From Desulfovibrionales bacterium (GTDB lineage Bacteria; Desulfobacterota; Desulfovibrionia; Desulfovibrionales; Desulfomicrobiaceae): a stretch of 7,550 nt of DNA. Position numbers and translations under genes: made by a program. Every line of letters starts with the position of its first letter. The first letter of the stretch is position 1. The notes beneath the pieces were generated by a model. It was not told where the DNA came from. It ran no database searches and worked only from the letters and a program-made list of their open reading frames with translations. The stretch lies in NCBI GenBank assembly GCA_012727515.1, contig JAAYGZ010000446.1, forward strand, positions 1 to 7,550. Reading direction: 5' to 3'. Shown here piece by piece: positions 1-6,735 of the stretch.

Positions 1-651
1 AAGTGCATACACAGTGCACACATCCAGGCCAGACGTGGGTTTTTCCAGCCAGAACTGCGTAAAAAGCGGGAACTCTTCATTTCTGGGCAGGGCCGTATCC
101 ACAGCCAGGCCACGGGCTGACAAACCATACTGCATTTCCCCGCCCACAGCCCGAAAATAACTGGCCCCTAAAAAAGCCACCAGATCGCGGGCCCAGTCTG
201 TATGATAGCGCAGGCGAAATCCGGCAAAACCCAGGTTTCTGGGTAAATGTGCCTGGCCCAGCCCTGACGCACCATAGGTGAACAGATCGGAACTATAGGC
301 TATTTCCTTGGCTTTTCCATCCTCAAGCTCATAGATGGTTACAGGAGTTTTGAAAAACAGGCCAAGGTGAAACAACTCTGCCCTGAAAAGCGTGGCATCT
401 GCTTTCCACAGGGCGTGGTCGCTGCGAAAGGCCACCTGCATGTACTGATCCCAGGTCAGATTTTGTACAACCGGAGGCAACTCCCCTTCATGGTTAACAA
501 ATGGAGTCTGGGACAGGGCCTTGGCCCGGCCTTTGAGCCAGGCATAATCAAAAGAGGTTCCCCCGGTGGGCACTCCGCTTGCAGCGTATCCGATGTTGGC
601 TGCAAACATCACGACAATGCAGAGCACACAGGCACGACATACTGACTTCAT
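1..651 (-). CDS. opgG: Periplasmic glucan biosynthesis protein OpgG (MdoG), C-terminus cut by window edge
   Basis: This is the first 217 codons of an OpgG/MdoG-family protein, which acts in the periplasm on the glucan backbone of osmoregulated periplasmic glucans. The family is usually about 500 residues, so more than half lies beyond the left edge. The N-terminus is a Sec signal peptide: MKSVCRAC, a hydrophobic stretch, then GYA-A at about residues 21-24. There is no twin arginine, which argues against the Tat-exported paralogue OpgD. Family motifs follow in order: FDYAWLKGRAKAL (34-46), LPPVVQNLTWDQY (58-70), FRSDHALW (75-82), FHLGLFFKTPVTI (94-106), LGFAGFRLRY (140-149) and FLGASYFRAVG with YGLSARGLAVDT (160-186). 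The ATG lies 17 nt after the moaE-like stop, and the stop overlaps an AAGGTGAGG ribosome site, so the two are probably co-transcribed. The usual partner opgH is not visible here. Family assignment is strong from motifs; function in this organism is inferred. Confidence 0.9.
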   Translation of the reverse strand, partial: MKSVCRACVLCIVVMFAANIGYAASGVPTGGTSFDYAWLKGRAKALSQTPFVNHEGELPPVVQNLTWDQYMQVAFRSDHALWKADATLFRAELFHLGLFFKTPVTIYELEDGKAKEIAYSSDLFTYGASGLGQAHLPRNLGFAGFRLRYHTDWARDLVAFLGASYFRAVGGEMQYGLSARGLAVDTALPRNEEFPLFTQFWLEKPTSGLDVCTVYAL

Positions 652-668
652 ACGCTCTAGCCCTCACC

Positions 669-1031
669 TTATGCAGAGAGTTCCTGTTTGCTCACGGCTT
701 CTGCCTTAACGCGGTCAAGAAGGTCAGCCAGGGCTGGCTTGACATTTTCGCGTATGTCTCCGGCAACGATCAGAAAAAGCAGATCATCGCCAGGCATGTA
801 CTCTCCGCTTCTGGCCTCAACCACAGCCCGGAAAATACCAGGTCTGGCTTCAATTTCCTGGCGAATTGCCTCGGCCTTGTCCTGATCAACGGTGACGACA
901 ATGCGCCCTACTGTTGATCCATCTGCGCGGGACCAGGCCCGGACAACGCCGTTGTGCACCAGCACCATGCCAACATGCTCTGTAAACCCAGGCTCTTTTT
1001 TCAGTTCTGCAATGCGTTTGCTGATATCCAT
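669..1031 (-). CDS. moaE: Short MoaE-like molybdopterin synthase catalytic subunit
   Basis: A 120-residue MoaE-family protein. Canonical MoaE (about 150 residues) receives sulfur from the MoaD thiocarboxylate to form the molybdopterin dithiolene in the cytoplasm. Visible family features are the GMVLVHNGVVR strand-turn (21-31), matching the VVTFTGKVR region of MoaE; PGDDLLF (80-86), matching PGDEIVF; and two C-terminal lysines, K109 and K115, in the place of the MoaE active-site pair (K-x6-K in E. coli, K-x5-K here). The AHR motif of E. coli MoaE appears as D-I-R (92-94), so the histidine is missing. The protein is shorter and lacks the usual C-terminal tail. The start is fixed by AGGAG 7 nt upstream of the ATG, directly after the ycaO stop (11-nt gap). 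No moaD is present in the window. Fold family is likely; whether it makes molybdopterin or is a repurposed sulfur-handling relative is open. Confidence 0.8.
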   Translation of the reverse strand: MDISKRIAELKKEPGFTEHVGMVLVHNGVVRAWSRADGSTVGRIVVTVDQDKAEAIRQEIEARPGIFRAVVEARSGEYMPGDDLLFLIVAGDIRENVKPALADLLDRVKAEAVSKQELSA

Positions 1032-1042
1032 AATTATCTCCT

Positions 1043-2761
1043 TCAGGCGTTACACTCGTTAAGATGGGTACGGGCAAATTCAAGCCCAGGGTCCAGGCGC
1101 AGGGCCTGGGTTAAGAATTCCCTGGCCTGGGCTGTATGGCCCAGAAATTTATGACACAGCCCAAGATTGGCCAGGTCCATGGCTGATCCGCTGTCCAGAC
1201 GCAGGGCCAGCTCAAAATTGGCTGCGGCCTGAACATAGTGCTGCTGCTTAAAATAGGCCACCCCGCGTAAATTAAAGTATTCCTTTACCTCAGAGCACAA
1301 GGCAATGGCCCGGTCCAGATGCGGAATGCACGCAGCCCACTGCCCTTGCTGTGACAAGGCATAGGCCTGATAAAAAGCAGCAAGGGCCTGGTCTTCAGGG
1401 TCAGGCTGATGTGGTTCAGCCTGGGCAAAATGTGCAGCAGCCTGCTCAATCTCGCCTGTGCGCAGAGCCAGCAGGCCCTGGAAAAAAGACAGATAATGGG
1501 CCTTGGGCTGAAGTGTTGCCAAAAGAGCAAGCCCGGCCTCTGCCTGGTCCGGGTCTGCCTCTTCAGCCAGCATCCGGCCCACAAAAAGTCCAAGAGAAGC
1601 CAGGGGCGTGCGTTCACGAAAATCAAAGCCAGGCACAAAAGAATAATTGCTTGGCACACCAAGGTGCGCAACCGTGGTATCCACGGAAAAGACCGTAAAT
1701 CCCTGCTGCTTCAACCCGGCGCACAGGTTCAGCAATTCCGTGCCAATATCATCTCCTGACCCATCAGGCAGGCTGTCTATGGATACCACCGGGCCAGTGG
1801 TCAGCCAGCTAAACTGGTCAGGATGGGTGAATTTGGGCAGGCCCGATGCTTCATAGTTGCTGGCAGATTCAAAATCTCCACCTAACTGGGCAATTTCTGT
1901 CAGGGCACGGATTGCAGCTTTTTGCGGGGACGTGGCAGTGCCAGCAGTAAAAACAAGTTCACTGCGCTGGGGAAAGGTGCTGGGGTCCATGGCCAGAGCT
2001 GCCACTGTGGGCACAGGAAAACCACAACTAAAGTCCTTGAGCCAGATCTGCACCCCGGCTTTGGTGAACTTTGCGTATAAATCCACTAAAACCGGGTCAG
2101 TAAACGAGGCAGGATCAATGCTTGGGGTCTGGGGGCGCTGGCGATCAATGCACGCGCACACATGACGTTCAATAAGTTCGCACACGCCCTGCAAAATAGA
2201 CTCTTCTGCTGTATTGCCCGCAGATGAACCGTTAAATTCATTGAGTTTCTTGAACCAATCCACAGGAGCCATGTATTCCTGCCCTGCCCCAACATCAAAA
2301 ACAGGGGCAAAGCGCCAGGCCACCAGATCAAGAATCTGCCGTGCAGCAGCATCTGCAACAGGGTCAGCCACAGAATGCAGGATATGGGACACGGGCAAGA
2401 GCCGCTCTCCAAAAACCTGTTCTGCCTGGGACCAGGTCAGTACAGGCATGTCCTGCTCCCAAAAATGAAAAAAGCCGAAACGCTCAACCAGCTCCATCAG
2501 GGCCGAGGCTTCGGCCTGGGCAGGAGATGCCCCTTTGCCCATTTGCTTGCGCGTGGGCATGATGGCTGTGGCATCCTTGCCGCACACAGACATAAAAACA
2601 GGAATATCCAGCCTGCCTGTGTCAATGCGCGTGTTCTGCGCCAGAATTTCCAGGCCGGAGGATTCCAGGGCGCGGCGGACACGGGCCACTGTTTCTTCCG
2701 GGGAACAGGATTTATCCAGATCCGTGACATAGCCCTTGGGACAAGAATGAATGGTAATCAT
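1043..2761 (-). CDS. ycaO: YcaO-domain protein with C-terminal TPR repeats
   Basis: A 572-residue YcaO-family protein. YcaO domains use ATP to activate a peptide amide, making azolines or thioamides; E. coli YcaO is linked to methylthiolation of ribosomal protein S12. The nucleotide/Mg motifs are present: K76-G-A-S with QAEASALMELVER (82-94, acidic E84, E90, E93), EESILQGVCELIER (186-199, E187, E195, E198) and AIRALTEIAQ (283-292, R285, E289). The YcaO domain spans roughly 55-400. From about 420 to 572 come around four tetratricopeptide repeats (the last two near 495-522 and 529-558), probably a protein-binding surface. There is no PxPxP C-terminus of the azoline-forming type and no TfuA gene nearby. 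The ATG has no good ribosome site, but a promoter about 20 nt upstream suggests a very short leader. It heads the operon with the MoaE-like gene and opgG. The family call is firm; the substrate is unknown. Confidence 0.9.
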   Translation of the reverse strand: MITIHSCPKGYVTDLDKSCSPEETVARVRRALESSGLEILAQNTRIDTGRLDIPVFMSVCGKDATAIMPTRKQMGKGASPAQAEASALMELVERFGFFHFWEQDMPVLTWSQAEQVFGERLLPVSHILHSVADPVADAAARQILDLVAWRFAPVFDVGAGQEYMAPVDWFKKLNEFNGSSAGNTAEESILQGVCELIERHVCACIDRQRPQTPSIDPASFTDPVLVDLYAKFTKAGVQIWLKDFSCGFPVPTVAALAMDPSTFPQRSELVFTAGTATSPQKAAIRALTEIAQLGGDFESASNYEASGLPKFTHPDQFSWLTTGPVVSIDSLPDGSGDDIGTELLNLCAGLKQQGFTVFSVDTTVAHLGVPSNYSFVPGFDFRERTPLASLGLFVGRMLAEEADPDQAEAGLALLATLQPKAHYLSFFQGLLALRTGEIEQAAAHFAQAEPHQPDPEDQALAAFYQAYALSQQGQWAACIPHLDRAIALCSEVKEYFNLRGVAYFKQQHYVQAAANFELALRLDSGSAMDLANLGLCHKFLGHTAQAREFLTQALRLDPGLEFARTHLNECNA

Positions 2762-2789
2762 AGAGTGTACTTTGAAAAAATGTTAGTGG

Positions 2790-2819
2790 GTTATAGTGAT
2801 ATACCTTTGTTTCTGTCAT
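2790..2819 (-). promoter_or_regulatory. Sigma70-type promoter for ycaO-moaE-opgG
   Basis: Read on the minus strand: a -35 box ATGACA (2814-2819, 5 of 6 to consensus), an 18-nt spacer and a -10 box TATAAC (2790-2795, 5 of 6). Transcription would begin near 2783, leaving a leader of about 22 nt before the ycaO ATG at 2761. This fits the absence of a clear Shine-Dalgarno sequence there. It is placed in the only sizeable gap ahead of ycaO. Pattern match only. Confidence 0.55.
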
Positions 2820-2856
2820 GCCAGTGCAGAGGGTTTTGCGAATTTATGTCTTGTGG

Positions 2857-2952
2857 GTAGAGCGTAGCGACGCAGCAATCTATGGCTGATACGTCAAGGA
2901 TTCTGGATTCGCGCAGCGCTTTCCCTTTCGATTTCTCGCGGTTGCAATGTCG
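2857..2952. repeat. Degenerate dispersed intergenic palindromic repeat
   Basis: The left arm at 2857-2880 contains AGCGTAGCGACGCAGCAATC. This closely resembles the arm of a widespread bacterial intergenic inverted repeat whose other arm normally reads GGATTGCTTCG...CTCGCAATGAC. The expected second arm is present only in decayed form: GGATTCGCGCAGCGCT (about 2905-2920) and TCTCGCGGTTGCAATGTCG (about 2934-2952). The element lies in the 267-bp gap between the fusion gene and the ycaO promoter. No coding sequence is seen in that gap. Family recognition is from memory. Confidence 0.45.
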
Positions 2953-3028
2953 TGTTTCGATGTAATCAGCGTTCCTTGGTATTCATAGCCCAGCCTGGCA
3001 GGCAAAATACCTGAGCAGGAGCAGCCAT

Positions 3029-4021
3029 TTATTTCAGATTCAAAGCAATGTTTGCCAGGCTTTCCAGTTCTTCAGACAGGGCCAGGGCCTGAATCAGGGT
3101 TTCTCCCCAGCAAATAAGCCCGTGCTGCTCCATATAAACAGCCGGGTATGTCTGCGCAGCCACACCCACTGCCTGGCCCAGGGCGCTGCTGCCAGGAGGC
3201 AGGGCTGGCACTAAGGTGAGTTTCTGTGCAAAAACCTGACCTTCAAAAAGAGGCAGTTCTGCCAGGGCCGTAACCCCGCGCTGGATGGCCAGGGCACTGA
3301 GCCGTGGCGGGTGCGTATGCACTATGGCCTGGGCTGCTGGCTGATTCTGATAGACCTCCAGATGAACTGCAAGCTCAGATGATGCCGTGCCACCAGAAAG
3401 AGCCTGGCCTGTATGCAGCTCCACCACGGCTATGTCCTGGGGCCGTAAATGTCCTTTGGCACTGCCGGTGGCTGTAATAAGTATCCGTGATCCATGACGC
3501 GCACTGATATTGCCGTTAAACCCGGCAAAAAGGCCCCGTGACCAGCCATCGCGTCCAGCAGCAAGAATGGCCTGGCCCAGGTCTGGATGGACCAGAGCTG
3601 AAAAACTATTCGCCATATTTTGAGGAGTATTGTCTGGTTTTATATCCACAACAGGCGTATCATCAATAACTTCCAGCGGATGGACCAAAAGGCTTGGTCC
3701 TTTGCGGTCCAGAACAGTCACTCTGTGCAGCCCGATAGGGGTGGGACGATCCGGAGAGCGGGTAGAAAAAACACCGCGCTGGGGCAGGTTGCGATTTCCC
3801 TTGGGGTAACAGCGCAAGGTGTTTTGATCTCCTTGGTGCAACCAGGTGAAAACAAGAATAGCGTCACCAATTTGTATATCTGTGGCTGCGGGTTCAAATT
3901 TCTGGTGCAGATCAATCCACACTGGCGGCAAAGAAACAACGCCAGATTTGGGACATTCCTCCCGGGTGCGTAACGGTGAACGCACGGTGCCGATAATTGT
4001 GGGGTGTAGCGTAGCAGGCAT
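3029..4021 (-). CDS. Fusion of TrmO-like (TsaA/YaeB) SAM-dependent methyltransferase and class II aldolase/adducin domain
   Basis: A 330-residue two-domain protein. Residues 7-135 match TrmO, the beta-barrel SAM-dependent enzyme that N6-methylates t6A37 in tRNA-Thr: IIGTVRSP (9-16), GVFSTRSPDRPTPIGLHRV (83-101) and the closing DTPVVDIKP (121-129). Residues 138-330 match class II aldolases of the fuculose-1-phosphate aldolase/adducin superfamily: GNIS (170-173), TATGSAKG (183-190), SSE (214-216), HTH (235-237) and QHG (299-301). By analogy with FucA, E216, H235, H237 and H300 would be the catalytic acid/base and zinc site, so both domains look intact. The start lies 6 nt after the membrane-protein stop, with AGG of the ribosome site inside that gene's last codons, implying translational coupling. 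The linker is almost nil. Candidate aldolase substrates are sugar-phosphate ketoses; the true one cannot be read from sequence. It could act on tRNA, or the TrmO domain may have changed role. Confidence 0.88.
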   Translation of the reverse strand: MPATLHPTIIGTVRSPLRTREECPKSGVVSLPPVWIDLHQKFEPAATDIQIGDAILVFTWLHQGDQNTLRCYPKGNRNLPQRGVFSTRSPDRPTPIGLHRVTVLDRKGPSLLVHPLEVIDDTPVVDIKPDNTPQNMANSFSALVHPDLGQAILAAGRDGWSRGLFAGFNGNISARHGSRILITATGSAKGHLRPQDIAVVELHTGQALSGGTASSELAVHLEVYQNQPAAQAIVHTHPPRLSALAIQRGVTALAELPLFEGQVFAQKLTLVPALPPGSSALGQAVGVAAQTYPAVYMEQHGLICWGETLIQALALSEELESLANIALNLK

Positions 4022-4027
4022 AAATTT

Positions 4028-4888
4028 TTACCTGTTTTTAGATTTGGGCTGAAAAATTTGCGTACAGGCCAGAGTAAGGAAAATGGCAAACAATACAGCG
4101 ACAATGCCCAGGGCTATTGCGTAATAGCCTGGAGCAGACAGGGCCAGCCGGATGAGCAGGGTGGATACCACATAGCCGGAATTGCGATACACGGCATGAA
4201 ACGAGGGCTGAAAGCACTGGGCCACCAGAACCATCAGGATGTCCGTAAAAATAAGTAACGTGTAAAAAACCGGAAAAAAATCCACATGGGGCAGGCCCAG
4301 CACTGTCTGCACAAAGGCTGTCAGGCCCATGACAATAAATGTGCCAAGAATAATAAGGGCGATGCCTTTTTTGGCGGCCACAAAATGATACAGATCATGG
4401 GGCAAGGCCATTTCTTGTTTGCGTGAGGGCTGGAGTCGATAATATACGCCGAGCAGGGCAAAAATAAGTAAGGAACCAAAGGCATAGCCCACAATAAGCA
4501 TCACTGGCTCAAGATTGCCGGCCACAGTGATTGGTTCGGGAAACACGCTTAGTTCTTTGAACGAGTCACGCAGCAGAATCAGGGCCAGGATTTCAAATTG
4601 CTTGCCCACAGAGCGGGAAAAGGAACAGGGCAACGTAAAAATCAGGCTGATTACTTCTAAAATCAGGACCAGGGTAAAGGCCAGGTTCACGGCATAAAAA
4701 TGATTTGAGGGCGTGAGAGCATAGAGCGGAGAGGGCATGAGTCCGCGCCGCTTCAACTCAATGGTCAACAAGCCAGCCAAAAAAACAACAACCAGGGCAA
4801 CACCTACACGTCGCTGGGTGCGATCATTTTCCCAGAAATCATGCAGTGGGTCGAAAATAAAGGTGATGCGTTCATACATGGCCAGCAT
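4028..4888 (-). CDS. Uncharacterised polytopic inner-membrane protein (about 7 helices)
   Basis: I do not recognise this 286-residue protein as a named family. It is strongly hydrophobic, with likely membrane segments near 28-45, 66-87, 128-150, 175-198, 203-225, 239-253 and 256-276. The N-terminal 27 residues are polar (FDPLHDFWENDRTQRR), and the C-terminus is basic (QPKSKNR). Between helices 2 and 3 lies an amphipathic segment, SRSVGKQFEILALILLRDSFKE (positions 91-112), containing charged residues that may be functionally important. No signal peptide, lipobox, ATP-binding loop or obvious transporter motif is seen. The start at 4888 has CAGGAG 6 nt upstream. It precedes the TrmO-aldolase gene by 6 nt, so they are probably translated together, and it follows the acyl-CoA synthetase after 142 nt. 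A transporter, channel or sensor role is possible, but none is supported. Confidence 0.8.
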   Translation of the reverse strand: MLAMYERITFIFDPLHDFWENDRTQRRVGVALVVVFLAGLLTIELKRRGLMPSPLYALTPSNHFYAVNLAFTLVLILEVISLIFTLPCSFSRSVGKQFEILALILLRDSFKELSVFPEPITVAGNLEPVMLIVGYAFGSLLIFALLGVYYRLQPSRKQEMALPHDLYHFVAAKKGIALIILGTFIVMGLTAFVQTVLGLPHVDFFPVFYTLLIFTDILMVLVAQCFQPSFHAVYRNSGYVVSTLLIRLALSAPGYYAIALGIVAVLFAIFLTLACTQIFQPKSKNR

Positions 4889-4982
4889 AGAGGCTCCTGG
4901 TCAAAATCATGAGTGGCAGCCCGCGTGTGCAAGTTGGTTGGGAAGACAATGAAAAAACAGAGAACAGCAATCTGGCTCTTGG

Positions 4983-5011
4983 ACATGGGGCTGAAATACC
5001 CAGCCCCATGT
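4983..5011. repeat. Perfect 11-bp inverted repeat after the acyl-CoA synthetase gene
   Basis: ACATGGGGCTG (4983-4993) and CAGCCCCATGT (5001-5011) pair perfectly around a 7-nt loop. The hairpin begins 19 nt downstream of the synthetase stop on the transcribed minus strand. It is not followed by a T-run; the nearest minus-strand T6 is at 4952-4957. It therefore does not look like a classical intrinsic terminator. It could stabilise the 3' end of the upstream message, cause partial termination with a factor, or bind a protein. Confidence 0.75.
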
Positions 5012-5030
5012 TTGTACCATAGCAAATAGT

Positions 5031-6677
5031 CTAGCTCTGAGCACTGTCACGGTTGCGGATTTCCGCGCGTTTGATTTTTCCGCTGATGGTTTTGGGCAGT
5101 TCCTGCACGTATTCAACAATACGTGGATATTTATAGGGCGCAGTACTTTTTTTAACATGATTTTGCAGCTCTTTGGTCAATTCCATTGACGGACTGTAGC
5201 CAGCAGCCAGAGTCACGGTGGCTTTTACCACCTGACCACGATCTGGGTCCGGCACGCCAGTTACAGCGGCTTCAACCACGGCTGGGTGGGTAATCAGGGC
5301 GCTTTCCACTTCAAAAGGCCCAATTCTGTAGCCAGAGCTTTTAATCAGATCATCAACGCGGCCAAGAAACCAGAAATACCCATCTTCATCCATCCAGGCT
5401 TTGTCGCCAGTATGGTAATATCCTTGTGTTTTAACGCAGGCAGTTTTTTCATCGTCCTGGAGATAGCAGGAAAACAGACCAACAGGAGATCTGGGATCAA
5501 TGCGCACACAGATTTCACCTTCCACGCCAGGCGGGCATGGCTCATTGTGTTCATCCAGCAGCACAACATCCCAACCCGGACAGGGCTTGCCAATGGAGCC
5601 TGCCTTGGGTTTCATAAAGGGAAAAGTGGCAATTTGCAGCGTTGTTTCTGTTTGTCCATAGCCTTCATAAATGGGCATACCAAGTTTTTCGACCCAGGCC
5701 TCAAACACACTGTCATTGAGCAGTTCTCCGGCTGTGGTGCAGTGACGCAGGGCAGACAGATCATAGGCGCGCAGATCTTCACGAATTAAAAATCGATAAA
5801 TGGTGGGCGGAGCGCAAAAATTCGTGACCTTGTGCTCTGCAACAACCTGCAAGAGCTTGGCTGGCTCAAACTTGCCCCGGTAATCCCAGACAAAAACAAC
5901 AGCCCCGGCCATCCATTGCCCGTAAAATTTACCCCAGATGGCCTTGCCCCAGCCTGTATCTGCCACAGTAAGATGCAGGTTGCCTGGCTCCAGGTCATGC
6001 CAGTATGAACCGGTTACTACATGGCCAAAAGGATAGGTAAATGTATGCAGCACCATCTTGGGCTGGCCTGTTGTGCCGGATGAAAAGAAAATGGTTGCAG
6101 GATCGTCACCGCCAGGCGCATCTGCCGGACGTGGATAGTCTGGCGAAGCATCAGCCACTGCCTGATCAAAACTCTGCCATGTTGTATCATGTTCATCTGT
6201 TCCAGCCAGGACGCGCACTGTCAGGGAAGGGCATTCCGGCAGGGCCGCTGCAACAGCCTCGCGCACAGAAATATCGCACACAATTCCCTTAATGCTGGCA
6301 AAATTAACACGGTAGGTAATGTCTTTGGGCGTTAACAAAGCAGGGGACGGGACACCCAAAGCGCCAAGTTTGTGCAAAGCCAGCATGGTAGTCCAGAACT
6401 CCACCCGGCGGTGCAGAATAATCATTACCTTGTCCCCGCGCTGAATGCCTGACAAGCGTAGAACATTGGCCAGGCGGCTGGACTGCGTGGAAAAATACTC
6501 AAAATCATATTCGCGGCGTGTGCCTGCGTCATCCACATGGACCATGGCCAGGCGCTGTGGATCAGACTGGGCTGTGGCATCCACCATATCAAACGCAAAA
6601 TTGTATCTGGGTGGAATATCAAGGGCAAAGGTTTTTTGAAATTCTTCATACGATGTGGGGCGCACTTTGTTGATCAT
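5031..6677 (-). CDS. AMP-forming acyl-CoA synthetase, medium-chain (MACS/ACSM-like)
   Basis: A 548-residue ANL-superfamily enzyme that would activate a carboxylic acid with ATP to an acyl-adenylate and then to acyl-CoA. The core motifs are intact: A3 FFSSGTTGQPK (197-207), A5 YGQTET (340-345), A7 YHTGDKAW (421-428), A8 GRVDDLIKSSGYRIGPFEVE (439-458), and A10 PKTISGKIKR (528-537) with catalytic K534. The VADTGWGKAIWGKFYGQW and VFVWDYRGKFEP segments are typical of medium-chain or branched-chain acyl-CoA synthetases rather than acetyl-CoA synthetase. The reading frame is open back to 6815, but MINKVRPTSYEEF at 6677 is chosen because AGGAG sits 7 nt upstream and homologues begin there. The 46-residue extension has no ribosome site and overlaps the hairpin. 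The gene follows the XRE-cupin regulator, a common pairing. Likely substrates are short to medium, branched or aromatic acids; the exact one is unknown. Confidence 0.93.
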   Translation of the reverse strand: MINKVRPTSYEEFQKTFALDIPPRYNFAFDMVDATAQSDPQRLAMVHVDDAGTRREYDFEYFSTQSSRLANVLRLSGIQRGDKVMIILHRRVEFWTTMLALHKLGALGVPSPALLTPKDITYRVNFASIKGIVCDISVREAVAAALPECPSLTVRVLAGTDEHDTTWQSFDQAVADASPDYPRPADAPGGDDPATIFFSSGTTGQPKMVLHTFTYPFGHVVTGSYWHDLEPGNLHLTVADTGWGKAIWGKFYGQWMAGAVVFVWDYRGKFEPAKLLQVVAEHKVTNFCAPPTIYRFLIREDLRAYDLSALRHCTTAGELLNDSVFEAWVEKLGMPIYEGYGQTETTLQIATFPFMKPKAGSIGKPCPGWDVVLLDEHNEPCPPGVEGEICVRIDPRSPVGLFSCYLQDDEKTACVKTQGYYHTGDKAWMDEDGYFWFLGRVDDLIKSSGYRIGPFEVESALITHPAVVEAAVTGVPDPDRGQVVKATVTLAAGYSPSMELTKELQNHVKKSTAPYKYPRIVEYVQELPKTISGKIKRAEIRNRDSAQS

Positions 6678-6684
6678 ATATTTT

Positions 6685-6689
6685 CTCCT
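6685..6689 (-). promoter_or_regulatory. Ribosome binding site deciding the acyl-CoA synthetase start
   Basis: AGGAG on the minus strand, 7 nt before the ATG at 6677. It supports the 548-residue product over the 46-codon longer open frame starting at 6815. Confidence 0.8.
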
Positions 6690-6735
6690 GACAACATCTT
6701 TGAGTATGACTGGATGAATTAAATTTGAGCAAGCC

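Noticed and set aside
367..917. Plus-strand open frames across opgG and the moaE-like gene, and similar ones throughout
   Set aside because: They are antisense shadows of clearly recognisable minus-strand genes and have no family resemblance.
1081..1700. Very frequent CCTGG/CCTGGCC words
   Set aside because: Explained by a strong preference for CTG (Leu) and GCC (Ala) codons in Ala/Leu-rich proteins; no regular spacing suggests a functional motif.
2993..3003. Hairpin GCCTGGCAGGC after the TrmO-aldolase gene as a terminator
   Set aside because: The arms are only 5 bp with a 1-base centre, and the T-run lies before the stem on the minus strand, not after it.
4914..4932. Sigma54-like promoter (TGGCAG...TGCAA) on the plus strand
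   Set aside because: The distance between the GG and GC elements is 2 nt too long, and no plus-strand gene follows.
4952..4979. Intrinsic terminator using the minus-strand T6 run
   Set aside because: The stem just upstream (AGAG/CTCT) is only about 4 bp, and the strong hairpin at 4983-5011 is too far from the T-run.
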